Position numbers and translations under genes: made by a program. A DNA stretch of 64,000 nt from Streptomyces sp. STR69. Its GTDB lineage: Bacteria > Actinomycetota > Actinomycetes > Streptomycetales > Streptomycetaceae. The notes below the pieces were generated by a model. It was given only the letters and a program-made list of their open reading frames with translations. It was not told the DNA's origin and did no database searches. Shown here in pieces: positions 44,258 through 53,456 of this stretch (position 1 is its first letter; each line of letters starts with the position of its first letter). The stretch covers positions 1-64,000 of the forward strand of contig NZ_JALJRY010000040.1 of assembly GCF_024519455.1 (NCBI RefSeq), written 5' to 3'.

Positions 44258-45617
44258 CGGACGCCTCCTTTCCATCCAGAGATCCGTCACTGCCAGTATC
44301 CGAGCCACCACTGACAATCAGCTCCCGCTCGCGTCGCGAGGGGCGCCGAGGCACCGGTGGCAACTCCTGTCCCGGCAGCGGCGGTACGGGGAATCCGCCC
44401 GCCATCGCGTCGAACCCGGCGGGTTCCTCGGCCAGTCGCGCGTCGTCCTTGGCCTTCTGGCGGAACATGTCCGCGATGAAGGACAGCAACAGCAGGGCGA
44501 GTACACCGCCGCCGATGTAGAGGGCGATGTCGGCGAAGTCGTAGTTCTGGTTCCTGAGGGTCCGCACGGTCGCGACGAGCATCAGCCAGACCACGGAGAC
44601 CGGGATCAGGACCTTCCAGCCGAGCTTCATCAACTGGTCGTAGCGCACGCGCGGGAGGGTGCCGCGGAGCCAGATGAAGAAGAACAGCAGCAGCTGGACC
44701 TTGATGACGAACCAGAGCATCGGCCACCAGCCGTGGTTCGCGCCCTCCCAGAAGGAGCTGATCGGCCACGGGGCCCGCCAGCCGCCCAGGAAGAGCGTGG
44801 TCGACACCGCGGAGACCGTCACCATGTTCACGTACTCGGCGAGCATGAAGAGCGCGAACTTGATGGACGAGTACTCGGTGTTGAAGCCGCCGACCAGGTC
44901 GCCCTCGGACTCCGGCATGTCGAAGGGGGCTCGGTTGGTCTCGCCGACCATCGTGATGACGTAGATGATGAAGGAGACCGGCAGCAGGATGATGTACCAG
45001 CGGTCGTGCTGTTGTTCAACGATCGTCGAGGTCGACATCGACCCGGAGTAGAGGAACACCGAGGCGAACGCGGCACCCATGGCGATCTCGTAGGAGATCA
45101 TCTGGGCGCAGGAGCGCAGGCCGCCGAGGAGCGGGTAGGTGGAGCCGGAGCTCCAGCCCGCGAGAACGATGCCGTAGATGCCGACCGAGGCGACCGCGAG
45201 GATGTAGAGCATCGCGATCGGCAGGTCGGTGAGCTGCATCGTGGTGCGGTGGCCGAAGATCGACACCTCGTTGTCGGCGGGCCCGAAGGGGATCACCGCG
45301 ATCGCCATGAAGGCCGGGATGGCCGCGATGATCGGCGCGAGGATGTAGATCACCTTGTCCGCGCGCTTGACGATCAGGTCTTCCTTGAGCATCAGCTTCA
45401 CGCCGTCGGCGAGCGACTGGAGCATGCCCCAGGGGCCGTGCCGGTTGGGGCCGATGCGCAGCTGCATCCAGGCGACGACCTTGCGTTCCCAGACGATCGA
45501 GAACAGCACGGTGATCATCAGGAAGGCGAAGCAGAACACCGCCTTGACGACGACCAGCCACCAGGGGTCGCGGCCGAACATCGAGAGGTCTTCCGCGGCG
45601 AGGTACAGATTGCTCAT
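44250..45617 (-). CDS. nuoH: NADH-quinone oxidoreductase subunit H
   Basis: A 455-residue, eight-helix subunit forming the quinone chamber floor. IVWERKVVAWMQLRIGPNRHGPWGMLQSLADGVKLMLKED is the most conserved stretch, and LVGGFNTEYSSIKFALFMLAEYVNM carries Glu residues of the coupling path. A roughly 65-residue cytoplasmic tail after the last helix is longer than in E. coli but usual in actinobacteria. ATG start overlaps nuoG's stop. Confidence 0.96.
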   Translation of the reverse strand: MSNLYLAAEDLSMFGRDPWWLVVVKAVFCFAFLMITVLFSIVWERKVVAWMQLRIGPNRHGPWGMLQSLADGVKLMLKEDLIVKRADKVIYILAPIIAAIPAFMAIAVIPFGPADNEVSIFGHRTTMQLTDLPIAMLYILAVASVGIYGIVLAGWSSGSTYPLLGGLRSCAQMISYEIAMGAAFASVFLYSGSMSTSTIVEQQHDRWYIILLPVSFIIYVITMVGETNRAPFDMPESEGDLVGGFNTEYSSIKFALFMLAEYVNMVTVSAVSTTLFLGGWRAPWPISSFWEGANHGWWPMLWFVIKVQLLLFFFIWLRGTLPRVRYDQLMKLGWKVLIPVSVVWLMLVATVRTLRNQNYDFADIALYIGGGVLALLLLSFIADMFRQKAKDDARLAEEPAGFDAMAGGFPVPPLPGQELPPVPRRPSRRERELIVSGGSDTGSDGSLDGKEASDG

Positions 45618-48118
45618 GCCTCCACCTCCTTGGGGGCCTCGCCCGCGAGCGTGGCCGGGCCGATGCGGACGAGTGCGCCGGGCAGCGCCCCGGTGTCGGA
45701 GGCGACGCCCCCGCCGGCGGAGTTCAGCGGGAGCCAGACCACGCGGTCGGGCATCTCGGTGATCAGCAGCGGGAGTTCGACGGTTCCGGAGGCGCCGGTC
45801 ACGGCGAGCGCGTCGCCGTCCTTGACGCCCGCCTCGGCGGCCGTGGCGGCCGACACGCGCGCGTGGGCGGCGTGCCGAGTGCCGGCGAGCGCGTCGTCGC
45901 CCTCCTGGAGCGCGCCCTGGTCGAGCAGCAGCCGGTGCCCGGCGAGCACGGCCTCCCCGGCGGCGGGCCGGGGCAGCACACCCGCGGTCTCCAGCGGTTC
46001 GGTGGCGCGCGGTCCGTCCCAGGCACCGAGCCGGTCCAACTCCGCACGCGCGGTGCGCAGATCGGGCAGTCCCAGGTGTACGTCCATGGCGTCGGCCAGC
46101 ATGTGCAGGACGCGCGCGTCGGTGGGGGCGAGGGTGCGGGTCATCTGTTCGGGCTTGAGCGCGGCGTCGAAGAAGCGGACCCTGCCCTCCCAGTTGAGGA
46201 AGGCGCCCGCCTTCTCGGCGACCGCGGCAACCGGAAGGACGACGTCGGCGTGTTCGGTGATCTCGCTGGGCCGCAGTTCGAGCGACACCAGGAAGCCGAC
46301 CTCGTCGAGTGCCGCACGCGTGCGTGCCGGATCGGGCAGGTCGCCCGGCTCCACACCCGCGACGAGCAGCGCCCGCAGTTCACCACCGGCGGCGGCCTCG
46401 ACGATCTGACCGGCGTCGCGGCCGTAGCGGTGCGGGAGTTCGGCGACACCCCAGGCGGCGGCGACCTCCTCACGCGCGCGCGGATCGGTCGCCGGACGCC
46501 CGCCCGGCAGCAGTGACGGTAGCGCCCCCGCCTCGATGGAGCCGCGCTCCCCGGCCCGGCGCGGAATCCACACCAGCCGGGCGCCGGTCGCGGAAGCGGC
46601 CCGTACGGCGGCGGTGAGGCCCCCGGCGACGGCGGCCAGCCGCTCGCCCACGACGATGACCGCACCCTCGGTGCGCAGCGCCTCGGAGGCGCGGGCTCCG
46701 TCATCCTCCAGGCCGACCCCGCTCGCAAGCGCGTCCAGCCACTCGGTCTCGGTGCCGGGAGCGGCGGGCAGCAGGATGCCGCCCGCCTTCTCCAGCCCGC
46801 GCGTGGCGAACGTGGCCAGCGAGAACACCCGCTGCCCGTGCGTGCGCGAGGCCTTGCGCAGCCTCAGGAAGACGCCGGGCGCCTCCTCCTCGGACTCGAA
46901 CCCGACCAGCAGAACGGCGGGCGCCTTCTCCAGGGAGGTGTACGTGACGCCCGTACCGTCGAGGTCCCGGCCGCGTCCGGCGACCCGGGCGGCCAGGAAG
47001 TCGGCCTCCTCGCTGCTGTGCACGCGCGCGCGGAAGTCGATGTCGTTCGTGTCGAGCGCCACGCGCGCGAACTTGCTGTACGCGTAGGCGTCCTCGATGG
47101 TGAGCCGGCCACCGGTCAGGACACCGGTGCGGCCCCGCGAGGCGAGCAGGCCCTGCGCGGCGATCTGCAGCGCCTCCGGCCAGGAGGCCGGGACGAGTTC
47201 GCCCTCGGGGTTGCGGATAAGCGGCGTCTCCAGCCGGTCGCGCTGCTGCGCGTACCGGAAGCCGAAGCGCCCCTTGTCGCAGATCCACTCCTCGTTGACC
47301 TCGGGGTCCACGGCCGCCAGGCGCCGCATGACCTTGCCGCGCCGATGGTCGGTGCGGGTCGCGCAGCCCCCGGAGCAGTGCTCGCACACGGAGGGCGTGG
47401 AGACCAGGTCGAAGGGGCGGGAGCGGAATCGGTACGCCGCCGAGGTCAGCGCGCCCACCGGGCAGATCTGGATGGTGTTCCCGGAGAAGTACGACTCGAA
47501 GGGGTCGCCCTCACCGGTGCCGACCTGCTGCAGCGCGCCGCGCTCCAGCAGCTCAATCATCGGGTCGCCCGCGATCTGGTTGGAGAAGCGGGTGCAACGG
47601 GCGCACAGCACGCAGCGTTCGCGGTCGAGCAGTACCTGGGTGGAGATCGGGAGCGGCTTCTCGTAGGTCCGCTTCCTGCCGTCGAAGCGGGACTCGGCAT
47701 TGCCGTGGGACATGGCCTGGTTCTGCAGGGGGCACTCGCCGCCCTTGTCGCAGACCGGGCAGTCCAGCGGGTGGTTGATGAGGAGCAGTTCCATCACACC
47801 GTGCTGGGCCTTCTCGGCCACGGGCGAGCTGAGTTGGGTCTTGACGACCATGCCGTCCGTGCACGTGATCGTGCAGGACGCCATCGGTTTGCGCTGTCCC
47901 TCGACCTCGACGATGCACTGACGGCAGGCGCCGACCGGGTCGAGGAGAGGGTGGTCGCAGAACCGGGGGATCTCGATGCCGAGTTGCTCGGCGGCGCGGA
48001 TGACCAGAGTGCCCTTGGGCACACTGATCTCGGCGCCGTCGATGGTCAGCGAGACGAGATCTTCCGGCGGGACCGCCGCCTCCCCTCCACCGGAGGGAGC
48101 GCTCGTGGTCACCGTCAT
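45614..48118 (-). CDS. nuoG: NADH-quinone oxidoreductase subunit G
   Basis: An 834-residue subunit. The N-terminal ferredoxin-like domain holds the [2Fe-2S] and [4Fe-4S] clusters N1b, N4 and N5 (GACRQCIVEVEGQ, CPVCDKGGECPLQ, CVLCARCTRF). The C-terminal molybdopterin-oxidoreductase-like half (from CEHCSGGCATRTDHRRG) no longer needs molybdenum. The half includes the CEHCSGGC extra-cluster motif seen in some bacteria. ATG start overlaps nuoF's stop. Confidence 0.96.
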   Translation of the reverse strand: MTVTTSAPSGGGEAAVPPEDLVSLTIDGAEISVPKGTLVIRAAEQLGIEIPRFCDHPLLDPVGACRQCIVEVEGQRKPMASCTITCTDGMVVKTQLSSPVAEKAQHGVMELLLINHPLDCPVCDKGGECPLQNQAMSHGNAESRFDGRKRTYEKPLPISTQVLLDRERCVLCARCTRFSNQIAGDPMIELLERGALQQVGTGEGDPFESYFSGNTIQICPVGALTSAAYRFRSRPFDLVSTPSVCEHCSGGCATRTDHRRGKVMRRLAAVDPEVNEEWICDKGRFGFRYAQQRDRLETPLIRNPEGELVPASWPEALQIAAQGLLASRGRTGVLTGGRLTIEDAYAYSKFARVALDTNDIDFRARVHSSEEADFLAARVAGRGRDLDGTGVTYTSLEKAPAVLLVGFESEEEAPGVFLRLRKASRTHGQRVFSLATFATRGLEKAGGILLPAAPGTETEWLDALASGVGLEDDGARASEALRTEGAVIVVGERLAAVAGGLTAAVRAASATGARLVWIPRRAGERGSIEAGALPSLLPGGRPATDPRAREEVAAAWGVAELPHRYGRDAGQIVEAAAGGELRALLVAGVEPGDLPDPARTRAALDEVGFLVSLELRPSEITEHADVVLPVAAVAEKAGAFLNWEGRVRFFDAALKPEQMTRTLAPTDARVLHMLADAMDVHLGLPDLRTARAELDRLGAWDGPRATEPLETAGVLPRPAAGEAVLAGHRLLLDQGALQEGDDALAGTRHAAHARVSAATAAEAGVKDGDALAVTGASGTVELPLLITEMPDRVVWLPLNSAGGGVASDTGALPGALVRIGPATLAGEAPKEVEA

Positions 48119-49461
48119 GCGTTCACCTCCGTGCGGTCGGCCCAGGCCGTGGACTTGGCCGGGTCGAAGGGGCAGCCCCGGCCCGTGATGTGCTGCTCGT
48201 ACTCCTCGCGGAAGTACTTGAGCGAGGAGAAGATCGGCGAGGCGGCGCCGTCGCCGAGGGCGCAGAAGGACTTGCCGTTGATGTTGTCGGCGATGTCGTT
48301 CAGCTTGTCGAGATCGGACATCGCGCCCTTGCCGGCCTCGATGTCACGCAGCAACTGCACGAGCCAGTACGTCCCTTCACGGCACGGTGTGCACTTGCCG
48401 CAGGACTCGTGGGCGTAGAACTCGGTCCAGCGGGTGACGGCACGCACGACGCAGGTCGTCTCGTCGAAACACTGCAGAGCTTTTGTGCCGAGCATGGAAC
48501 CCGCGGCACCCACTCCTTCGTAATCAAGAGGGACGTCGAGGTGCTCGTCGGTGAACATCGGCGTGGAAGAACCGCCCGGCGTCCAGAACTTGAGGCGGTG
48601 TCCGGCGCGCATCCCGCCGCTCATGTCGAGCAGTTGGCGGAGTGTGATGCCGAGCGGCGCCTCGTACTGACCGGGACTGGTGACATGGCCGCTGAGCGAG
48701 TAGAGCGTGAAGCCCGGAGACTTCTCGCTGCCCATCGACCTGAACCATTCCTTGCCTTTTTGCAGAATGGCGGGAACTGACGCGATCGACTCGACGTTAT
48801 TCACCACAGTCGGGCACGCATAGAGGCCCGCGACGGCAGGGAAAGGGGGACGGAGCCGCGGTTGACCACGGCGGCCTTCGAGCGAGTCGAGCAGTGCGGT
48901 CTCCTCACCGCAGATGTACGCGCCGGCGCCCGCGTGCACGGTGAGCTGCAGGTCGAGCCCGCTGCCCAGGACGTTCTCGCCGAGGTAGCCCGCCGCGTAG
49001 GCCTCACGCACGGCCTCGTGCAACCGCCGCAATACGGGGACGACTTCACCACGCAGATAGATGAAGGCATGCGAAGACCTGATGGCATAACACGCGATAA
49101 CAATGCCCTCGATGAGGCTGTGCGGGTTCGCGAAGAGGAGCGGGATGTCCTTACAGGTTCCGGGCTCCGACTCGTCGGCGTTGACAACTAGATAGTGTGG
49201 TTTTCCATCCCCTTGGGGAATGAATTGCCATTTCATTCCGGTGGGGAAGCCGGCGCCACCGCGACCGCGCAGACCGGAGTCCTTCACATACGCGATGAGG
49301 TCGTCCGGCGACATGGCGAGCGCCTTGCGGAGCCCCTCGTATCCCTCGTGCCTTCGGTACGTGTCCAGAGTCCAGGACTCGTCCTCGTCCCAGAAGGCCG
49401 ACAGCACGGGTGCGAGCAGCTTCTCGGGGCTGTGGTCTTTCAGTTCGGGTGCCAAGGTCAT
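48115..49461 (-). CDS. nuoF: NADH-quinone oxidoreductase subunit F
   Basis: A 448-residue NADH-oxidising subunit. SGLRGRGGAGFPTGMKW binds NADH, NADESEPGTCKD is the FMN-binding segment, and ESCGKCTPCREGT carries the N3 [4Fe-4S] cysteines. Electrons pass from NADH to FMN and then to the cluster chain. Start is the ATG at 49461 (or GTG at 49464), overlapping the nuoE stop. Confidence 0.96.
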   Translation of the reverse strand: MTLAPELKDHSPEKLLAPVLSAFWDEDESWTLDTYRRHEGYEGLRKALAMSPDDLIAYVKDSGLRGRGGAGFPTGMKWQFIPQGDGKPHYLVVNADESEPGTCKDIPLLFANPHSLIEGIVIACYAIRSSHAFIYLRGEVVPVLRRLHEAVREAYAAGYLGENVLGSGLDLQLTVHAGAGAYICGEETALLDSLEGRRGQPRLRPPFPAVAGLYACPTVVNNVESIASVPAILQKGKEWFRSMGSEKSPGFTLYSLSGHVTSPGQYEAPLGITLRQLLDMSGGMRAGHRLKFWTPGGSSTPMFTDEHLDVPLDYEGVGAAGSMLGTKALQCFDETTCVVRAVTRWTEFYAHESCGKCTPCREGTYWLVQLLRDIEAGKGAMSDLDKLNDIADNINGKSFCALGDGAASPIFSSLKYFREEYEQHITGRGCPFDPAKSTAWADRTEVNA

Positions 49462-50315
49462 CACTCCCCCTCCTCGGCGACAGGCCCCGCCGGGTGGGCG
49501 GGGTCGGAGGCCGACGTGTCCTGCGGCGCATCGTGCGAACTGAGGTGCTCGGTCGTCGGCGACTGGTCCTGCGGCACTGCGGAGGAGCCCCGCGGATGGA
49601 CCACGCGCGCGGGTGCGGTCTCTCCCCTGGCCAGGCGGAGGCCCACCAGCGACGCGGGTCCCGCACCGCCGCTTGCCTCGACGGCCCCGGGCCGCTCGTC
49701 GGGGAAGCCGGCGAGGATCCGCGCGGTCTCCTTGAAGGTGCACATCGGCGCCCCGCGCGTGGGCTCCACGGGTGCGCCCGTGCGCAGGTCGTCGACGAGG
49801 CGCCGGGCGCTGGCCGGGGTCTGGTTGTCGAAGAACTCCCAGTTGACCATCACCACCGGCGCGAAGTCGCAGGCCGCGTTGCACTCGATGTGCTCCAGGG
49901 TGACCTTGCCGTCGCCGGTGGTCTCACCGTTGCCGACGCCCAGGTGCTCCTGGAGGGACTCGAAGATCGCGTCGCCGCCCATCACCGCACACAGGGTGTT
50001 GGTGCAGACCCCGACCTGGTAGTCGCCGCTCGGGCGGCGCCGGTACATGGAGTAGAAGGTCGCCACGGCTGCGACCTCGGCCGTCGTCAGGTCCAGCAGC
50101 GTCGCGCAGAACTGCTGCCCTGTGCGCGTGACATGACCTTCCTCCGCCTGCACGAGATGCAGCAACGGCAGGAGGGCCGAGCGGGAGTCCGGGTAGCGGG
50201 CGATGATCTCCCGCCCGTCGGCCTCCAGCCGGGCCCGGACGTCGTCCGGGTAGGCGGGCGCGGGCAGTTGGGGCATGCCCAGACTGACGCCCTGCTCCGA
50301 AGAACTGGTGGTCAC
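49461..50315 (-). CDS. nuoE: NADH-quinone oxidoreductase subunit E
   Basis: A 284-residue subunit. The thioredoxin-like [2Fe-2S] domain (about 15-165) has CTNTLC and CNAACD as ligand pairs. After residue about 180 there is a roughly 100-residue Pro/Ala/Asp-rich disordered tail, much longer than E. coli NuoE (about 166 aa). GTG at 50315 overlaps nuoD's stop. Confidence 0.95.
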   Translation of the reverse strand: MTTSSSEQGVSLGMPQLPAPAYPDDVRARLEADGREIIARYPDSRSALLPLLHLVQAEEGHVTRTGQQFCATLLDLTTAEVAAVATFYSMYRRRPSGDYQVGVCTNTLCAVMGGDAIFESLQEHLGVGNGETTGDGKVTLEHIECNAACDFAPVVMVNWEFFDNQTPASARRLVDDLRTGAPVEPTRGAPMCTFKETARILAGFPDERPGAVEASGGAGPASLVGLRLARGETAPARVVHPRGSSAVPQDQSPTTEHLSSHDAPQDTSASDPAHPAGPVAEEGE

Positions 50316-51649
50316 CGGTCGACGCCTCCCATCACGGGGTCGATGGACGCGACGGCGACGATGACATCGGCGACCTGGCCGCCCTCGCACATCGCCGCCA
50401 TGGCCTGAAGGTTGGTGAAGGACGGGTCCCTGAAGTGGACCCGGTAGGGGCGGGTGCCTCCGTCGGACACGGCGTGCACCCCGAGTTCGCCCTTGGGCGA
50501 CTCGACCGCCGCGTACGCCTGTCCCGGCGGGACGCGGAAGCCCTCGGTCACCAGCTTGAAGTGGTGGATCAGGGCCTCCATGGAGGTGCCCATGATCTTC
50601 TTGATGTGGTCGAGCGAGTTGCCCAACCCGTCCGGCCCGAGCGCGAGTTGGGCGGGCCAGGCGATCTTCTTGTCGGCGACCATGACCGGTCCGGGCTGCA
50701 GCCGGTCCAGGCACTGCTCGACGATCCTCAGCGACTGGCGCATCTCCTCCAGGCGGATGAGGAAGCGGCCGTAGGAGTCGCAGGTGTCTGCGGTCGGGAC
50801 GTCGAAGTCGTACGTCTCGTAGTCGCAGTACGGCTGCGCCTTGCGCAGGTCGTGCGGCAGACCGGTGGAGCGCAGGATCGGGCCCGTGGCACCGAGGGCC
50901 ATACAGCCGGCCAGGTCGAGGTAACCGACGTCCTGCATACGGGCCTTGAAGATGGGGTTCCCGGTGGCGAGCTTGTCGTACTCCGGGAGGTTCTTCTTCA
51001 TCTTCTTCACGAACTCGCGGATCTGGTCCACCGCTCCGGGCGGCAGGTCCTGGGCGAGTCCGCCGGGGCGGATGTACGCGTGGTTCATCCGCAGGCCCGT
51101 GATGAGCTCGTAGATGTCGAGAATCATTTCACGATCACGGAATCCGTAGATCATGATCGTGGTGGCGCCGAGTTCCATACCGCCGGTGGCGATGCACACC
51201 AGGTGGGAGGACATCCGGTTCAGCTCCATCAGGAGCACCCGGATGATCTTCGTCCGCTCGGTGATCTGGTCCTCGACGCCGAGGAGTTTCTCGACGGCGA
51301 GACAGTAGGCGGTCTCGTTGAAGAAGGACGTCAGATAGTCCATGCGCGTCACGAACGTGGTGCCCTGCGTCCACGTGCGGTATTCGAGGTTCTTCTCGAT
51401 ACCGGTGTGGAGGTAGCCGATGCCGCAGCGGGCCTCGGTGACCGTCTCGCCGTCGATCTCCAGGATCAGACGGAGCACACCGTGCGTGGAGGGGTGCTGG
51501 GGCCCCATGTTGACGACGATGCGCTCGTCGTCGGCCCGGGCCGCGGACTGGACGACCTCGTCCCAGTCGCCACCGGTGACCGTATATACGGTCCCCTCGG
51601 TGGTCTCGCGCGCCGAAGCGGCCGAAGCGGATGCTGACTGCGTGCTCAC
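50312..51649 (-). CDS. nuoD: NADH-quinone oxidoreductase subunit D
   Basis: A 445-residue 49-kDa-type subunit, related to the large subunit of NiFe hydrogenases but with the nickel ligands lost. It shows NMGPQHPSTHGVLRLILEIDGETV, GYLHTGIEKN and AMEALIHHFKLVTEGF-type stretches, with MDYLTSFFNETAYCLAVEKL in the first half. It lines the quinone pocket with NuoB. GTG start overlaps nuoC's stop by four bases. Confidence 0.96.
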   Translation of the reverse strand: MSTQSASASAASARETTEGTVYTVTGGDWDEVVQSAARADDERIVVNMGPQHPSTHGVLRLILEIDGETVTEARCGIGYLHTGIEKNLEYRTWTQGTTFVTRMDYLTSFFNETAYCLAVEKLLGVEDQITERTKIIRVLLMELNRMSSHLVCIATGGMELGATTIMIYGFRDREMILDIYELITGLRMNHAYIRPGGLAQDLPPGAVDQIREFVKKMKKNLPEYDKLATGNPIFKARMQDVGYLDLAGCMALGATGPILRSTGLPHDLRKAQPYCDYETYDFDVPTADTCDSYGRFLIRLEEMRQSLRIVEQCLDRLQPGPVMVADKKIAWPAQLALGPDGLGNSLDHIKKIMGTSMEALIHHFKLVTEGFRVPPGQAYAAVESPKGELGVHAVSDGGTRPYRVHFRDPSFTNLQAMAAMCEGGQVADVIVAVASIDPVMGGVDR

Positions 51650-52386
51650 GAGTACGACCTCCGCTGGTCCGGAGCCGGGATCTGGGCGCCCTTGTACTCG
51701 ACGGGGATGCCGCCGAGGGGGTAGTCCTTGCGCTGCGGGTGGCCCGGCCAGTCGTCCGGCATCATGATCCGCGTCAGCGCCGGGTGGCCGTCGAAGACGA
51801 TGCCGAAGAAGTCGTAGGTCTCGCGCTCGTGCCAGTCGTTGGTCGGATAGACCGAGACCAGCGACGGGATGTGCGGATCGCTGTCCGGGGCGCTGACTTC
51901 GAGGCGGATCAGCCGGTTGTGGGTGATCGAGCGCAGGTGGTAGACGGCGTGCAGTTCGCGGCCCTTGTCATGGAGATAGTGGACCGCGCTCACGCCCGTG
52001 CAGAGCTCGAAGCGCAGGGCCGGGTCGTCGCGCAGGGTCTGGGCGACGCGGAGCAGGTGCTCGCGTTCGATGTGGAAGGTGAGTTCGCCGCGGTCGACGA
52101 TCGTCCTGTCGATCGCGTTTCCGGGCAGCAGTCCCTGTTCCTCCAGGGCGCCCTCCAACTCGTCGGCGACCTCGTCGAACCAGCCGCCGTAGGGCCGGCT
52201 GGACGCTCCGGGGAGGCGGACCGAGCGGACCAGGCCGCCGTAACCGGACGTGTCACCGCCGCTGTTGGCGCCGAACATGCCGCGCTGGACGCGGATCTCC
52301 TCGCCCTCGCCGCGCTGGCCGGGGAGGTTGGAGGCGCCCGGATCCTGCTCCGGGGCGGCTCCGTTGGTGCCGTTCGCGTCGCTCAC
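51646..52386 (-). CDS. nuoC: NADH-quinone oxidoreductase subunit C
   Basis: A 246-residue 30-kDa-type subunit. The conserved C-terminal core is HNRLIRLEVSAPDSDPHIPSLVSVYPTNDWHERETYDFFGIVFDGHPALTRI. The N-terminal 60 residues form a Gly/Asp-rich extension that is usual in actinobacteria. NuoC and NuoD are separate genes, unlike E. coli. GTG start overlaps nuoB's stop. Confidence 0.96.
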   Translation of the reverse strand: MSDANGTNGAAPEQDPGASNLPGQRGEGEEIRVQRGMFGANSGGDTSGYGGLVRSVRLPGASSRPYGGWFDEVADELEGALEEQGLLPGNAIDRTIVDRGELTFHIEREHLLRVAQTLRDDPALRFELCTGVSAVHYLHDKGRELHAVYHLRSITHNRLIRLEVSAPDSDPHIPSLVSVYPTNDWHERETYDFFGIVFDGHPALTRIMMPDDWPGHPQRKDYPLGGIPVEYKGAQIPAPDQRRSYS

Positions 52387-52937
52387 CGCAGCAGGCCCTT
52401 CATCTCGATGGTGGGCAGTGCCTTGAGCGCCGCTTCCTCCGCCTCGCGGGCCGCCTCCTCGGCGTTCACGCCGAGCTTGGAGGACTGGATCTTCTGGTGG
52501 AGCTTGAGGATCGCGTCCATCAGCATCTCGGGCCGTGGCGGGCAGCCCGGGAGATAGATGTCGACCGGGACGATGTGGTCGACGCCCTGCACGATCGCGT
52601 AGTTGTTGAACATGCCGCCCGACGAGGCGCAAACCCCCATGGAGATCACCCACTTGGGGTTCGGCATCTGGTCATAGACCTGCCGCAGCACCGGCGCCAT
52701 CTTCTGGCTGACCCGGCCCGCGACGATCATCAGGTCCGCCTGGCGCGGAGAACCGCGGAAGACCTCCATGCCGAAGCGCGCCAGGTCGTACCGTCCGGCG
52801 CCGGTCGTCATCATCTCGATGGCGCAGCAGGCGAGTCCGAACGTGGCCGGGAAGACGGACGCCTTGCGCACCCACCCCGCGGCCTGCTCGACGGTGGTCA
52901 GCAGGAAGCCGCTCGGCAGCTTTTCTTCGAGTCCCAT
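52383..52937 (-). CDS. nuoB: NADH-quinone oxidoreductase subunit B
   Basis: A 184-residue subunit holding the terminal cluster N2. The ligands are the unusual adjacent pair Cys37-Cys38 (FGLACCAIEMM), with Cys103 in GVCASSGG and Cys132 in LPGCPPRPE. The N2 cluster hands electrons to menaquinone. ATG at 52937, 14 bp downstream of the nuoA stop. Confidence 0.97.
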   Translation of the reverse strand: MGLEEKLPSGFLLTTVEQAAGWVRKASVFPATFGLACCAIEMMTTGAGRYDLARFGMEVFRGSPRQADLMIVAGRVSQKMAPVLRQVYDQMPNPKWVISMGVCASSGGMFNNYAIVQGVDHIVPVDIYLPGCPPRPEMLMDAILKLHQKIQSSKLGVNAEEAAREAEEAALKALPTIEMKGLLR

Positions 52938-52951
52938 GAGTTAAAGGCCCC

Positions 52952-53311
52952 TCAGTCCCATTCCAGGCCGCCGCGCCGCCATACGTACGCGTACGCGACG
53001 AAGACGGTGAGCACGAAGAGCAGCATCTCCACGAGCCCGAAAACACCCAGGGCGTCGAAGGTGACGGCCCAGGGGTAGAGGAAGACGATCTCGATGTCGA
53101 AGACGATGAAGAGCATCGCCGTCAGGTAGTACTTGATGGGGAAGCGCCCGCCGCCGGCCGGCGTGGGGGTCGGCTCGATGCCGCACTCGTACGCTTCGAG
53201 CTTGGCCCGGTTGTAACGCTTCGGACCGATCAGCGTGGCCATGACCACGGAGAAGATCGCAAAGCCTGCCCCGAGGGCTCCCAGTACGAGGATGGGCGCA
53301 TACGCGTTCAC
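52952..53311 (-). CDS. nuoA: NADH-quinone oxidoreductase subunit A
   Basis: A 119-residue, three-helix membrane subunit. YECGIEPTPTPAGGGRFPIKYYLTAMLFIVFDIEIVFLYPWAV is the family core, containing the quinone-loop Glu/Cys and the second-helix acidic pair. It is the first gene of the operon. GTG at 53311 has GAGGAGCGAGGAG immediately upstream. Confidence 0.96.
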   Translation of the reverse strand: MNAYAPILVLGALGAGFAIFSVVMATLIGPKRYNRAKLEAYECGIEPTPTPAGGGRFPIKYYLTAMLFIVFDIEIVFLYPWAVTFDALGVFGLVEMLLFVLTVFVAYAYVWRRGGLEWD

Positions 53312-53417
53312 CGCTCCTCGCTCCTCTCAGTCGGCACTGACTGCTGGCGATGGCGTCGGACTCACACCCACCTCACACACTCGGCAACTCCCGCCCGTCC
53401 CGGCGAAGATCGCGAAC

Positions 53418-53435
53418 ATGTGAAGCAGGTCACAA
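53418..53435. promoter_or_regulatory. Rex-type redox operator upstream of nuoA
   Basis: ATGTGAAGCAGGTCACAA is an imperfect palindrome with TGTGA and TCACA half-sites and a 6-bp core (minus strand TTGTGACCTGCTTCACAT). It matches the published Rex consensus TTGTGAA-N6-TTCACAA closely. It lies 107-124 bp before nuoA. Rex binds when NADH/NAD+ is low and controls respiratory genes in Streptomyces. Here it overlaps the start of transcription expected from the -10 at 53451-53456. Confidence 0.8.
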
Positions 53436-53450
53436 GCCCAACCGCTCCGC

Positions 53451-53456
53451 ATCTTA
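53451..53456 (-). promoter_or_regulatory. Probable -10 box of the nuo operon
   Basis: TAAGAT on the minus strand, about 17 bases before the Rex-type site. Transcription starting near 53444 would place the operator at about +10 to +27, a position that blocks elongation or escape. No good -35 hexamer is visible at 16-18 bases, so an activator or an extended -10 may be used. Confidence 0.4.
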
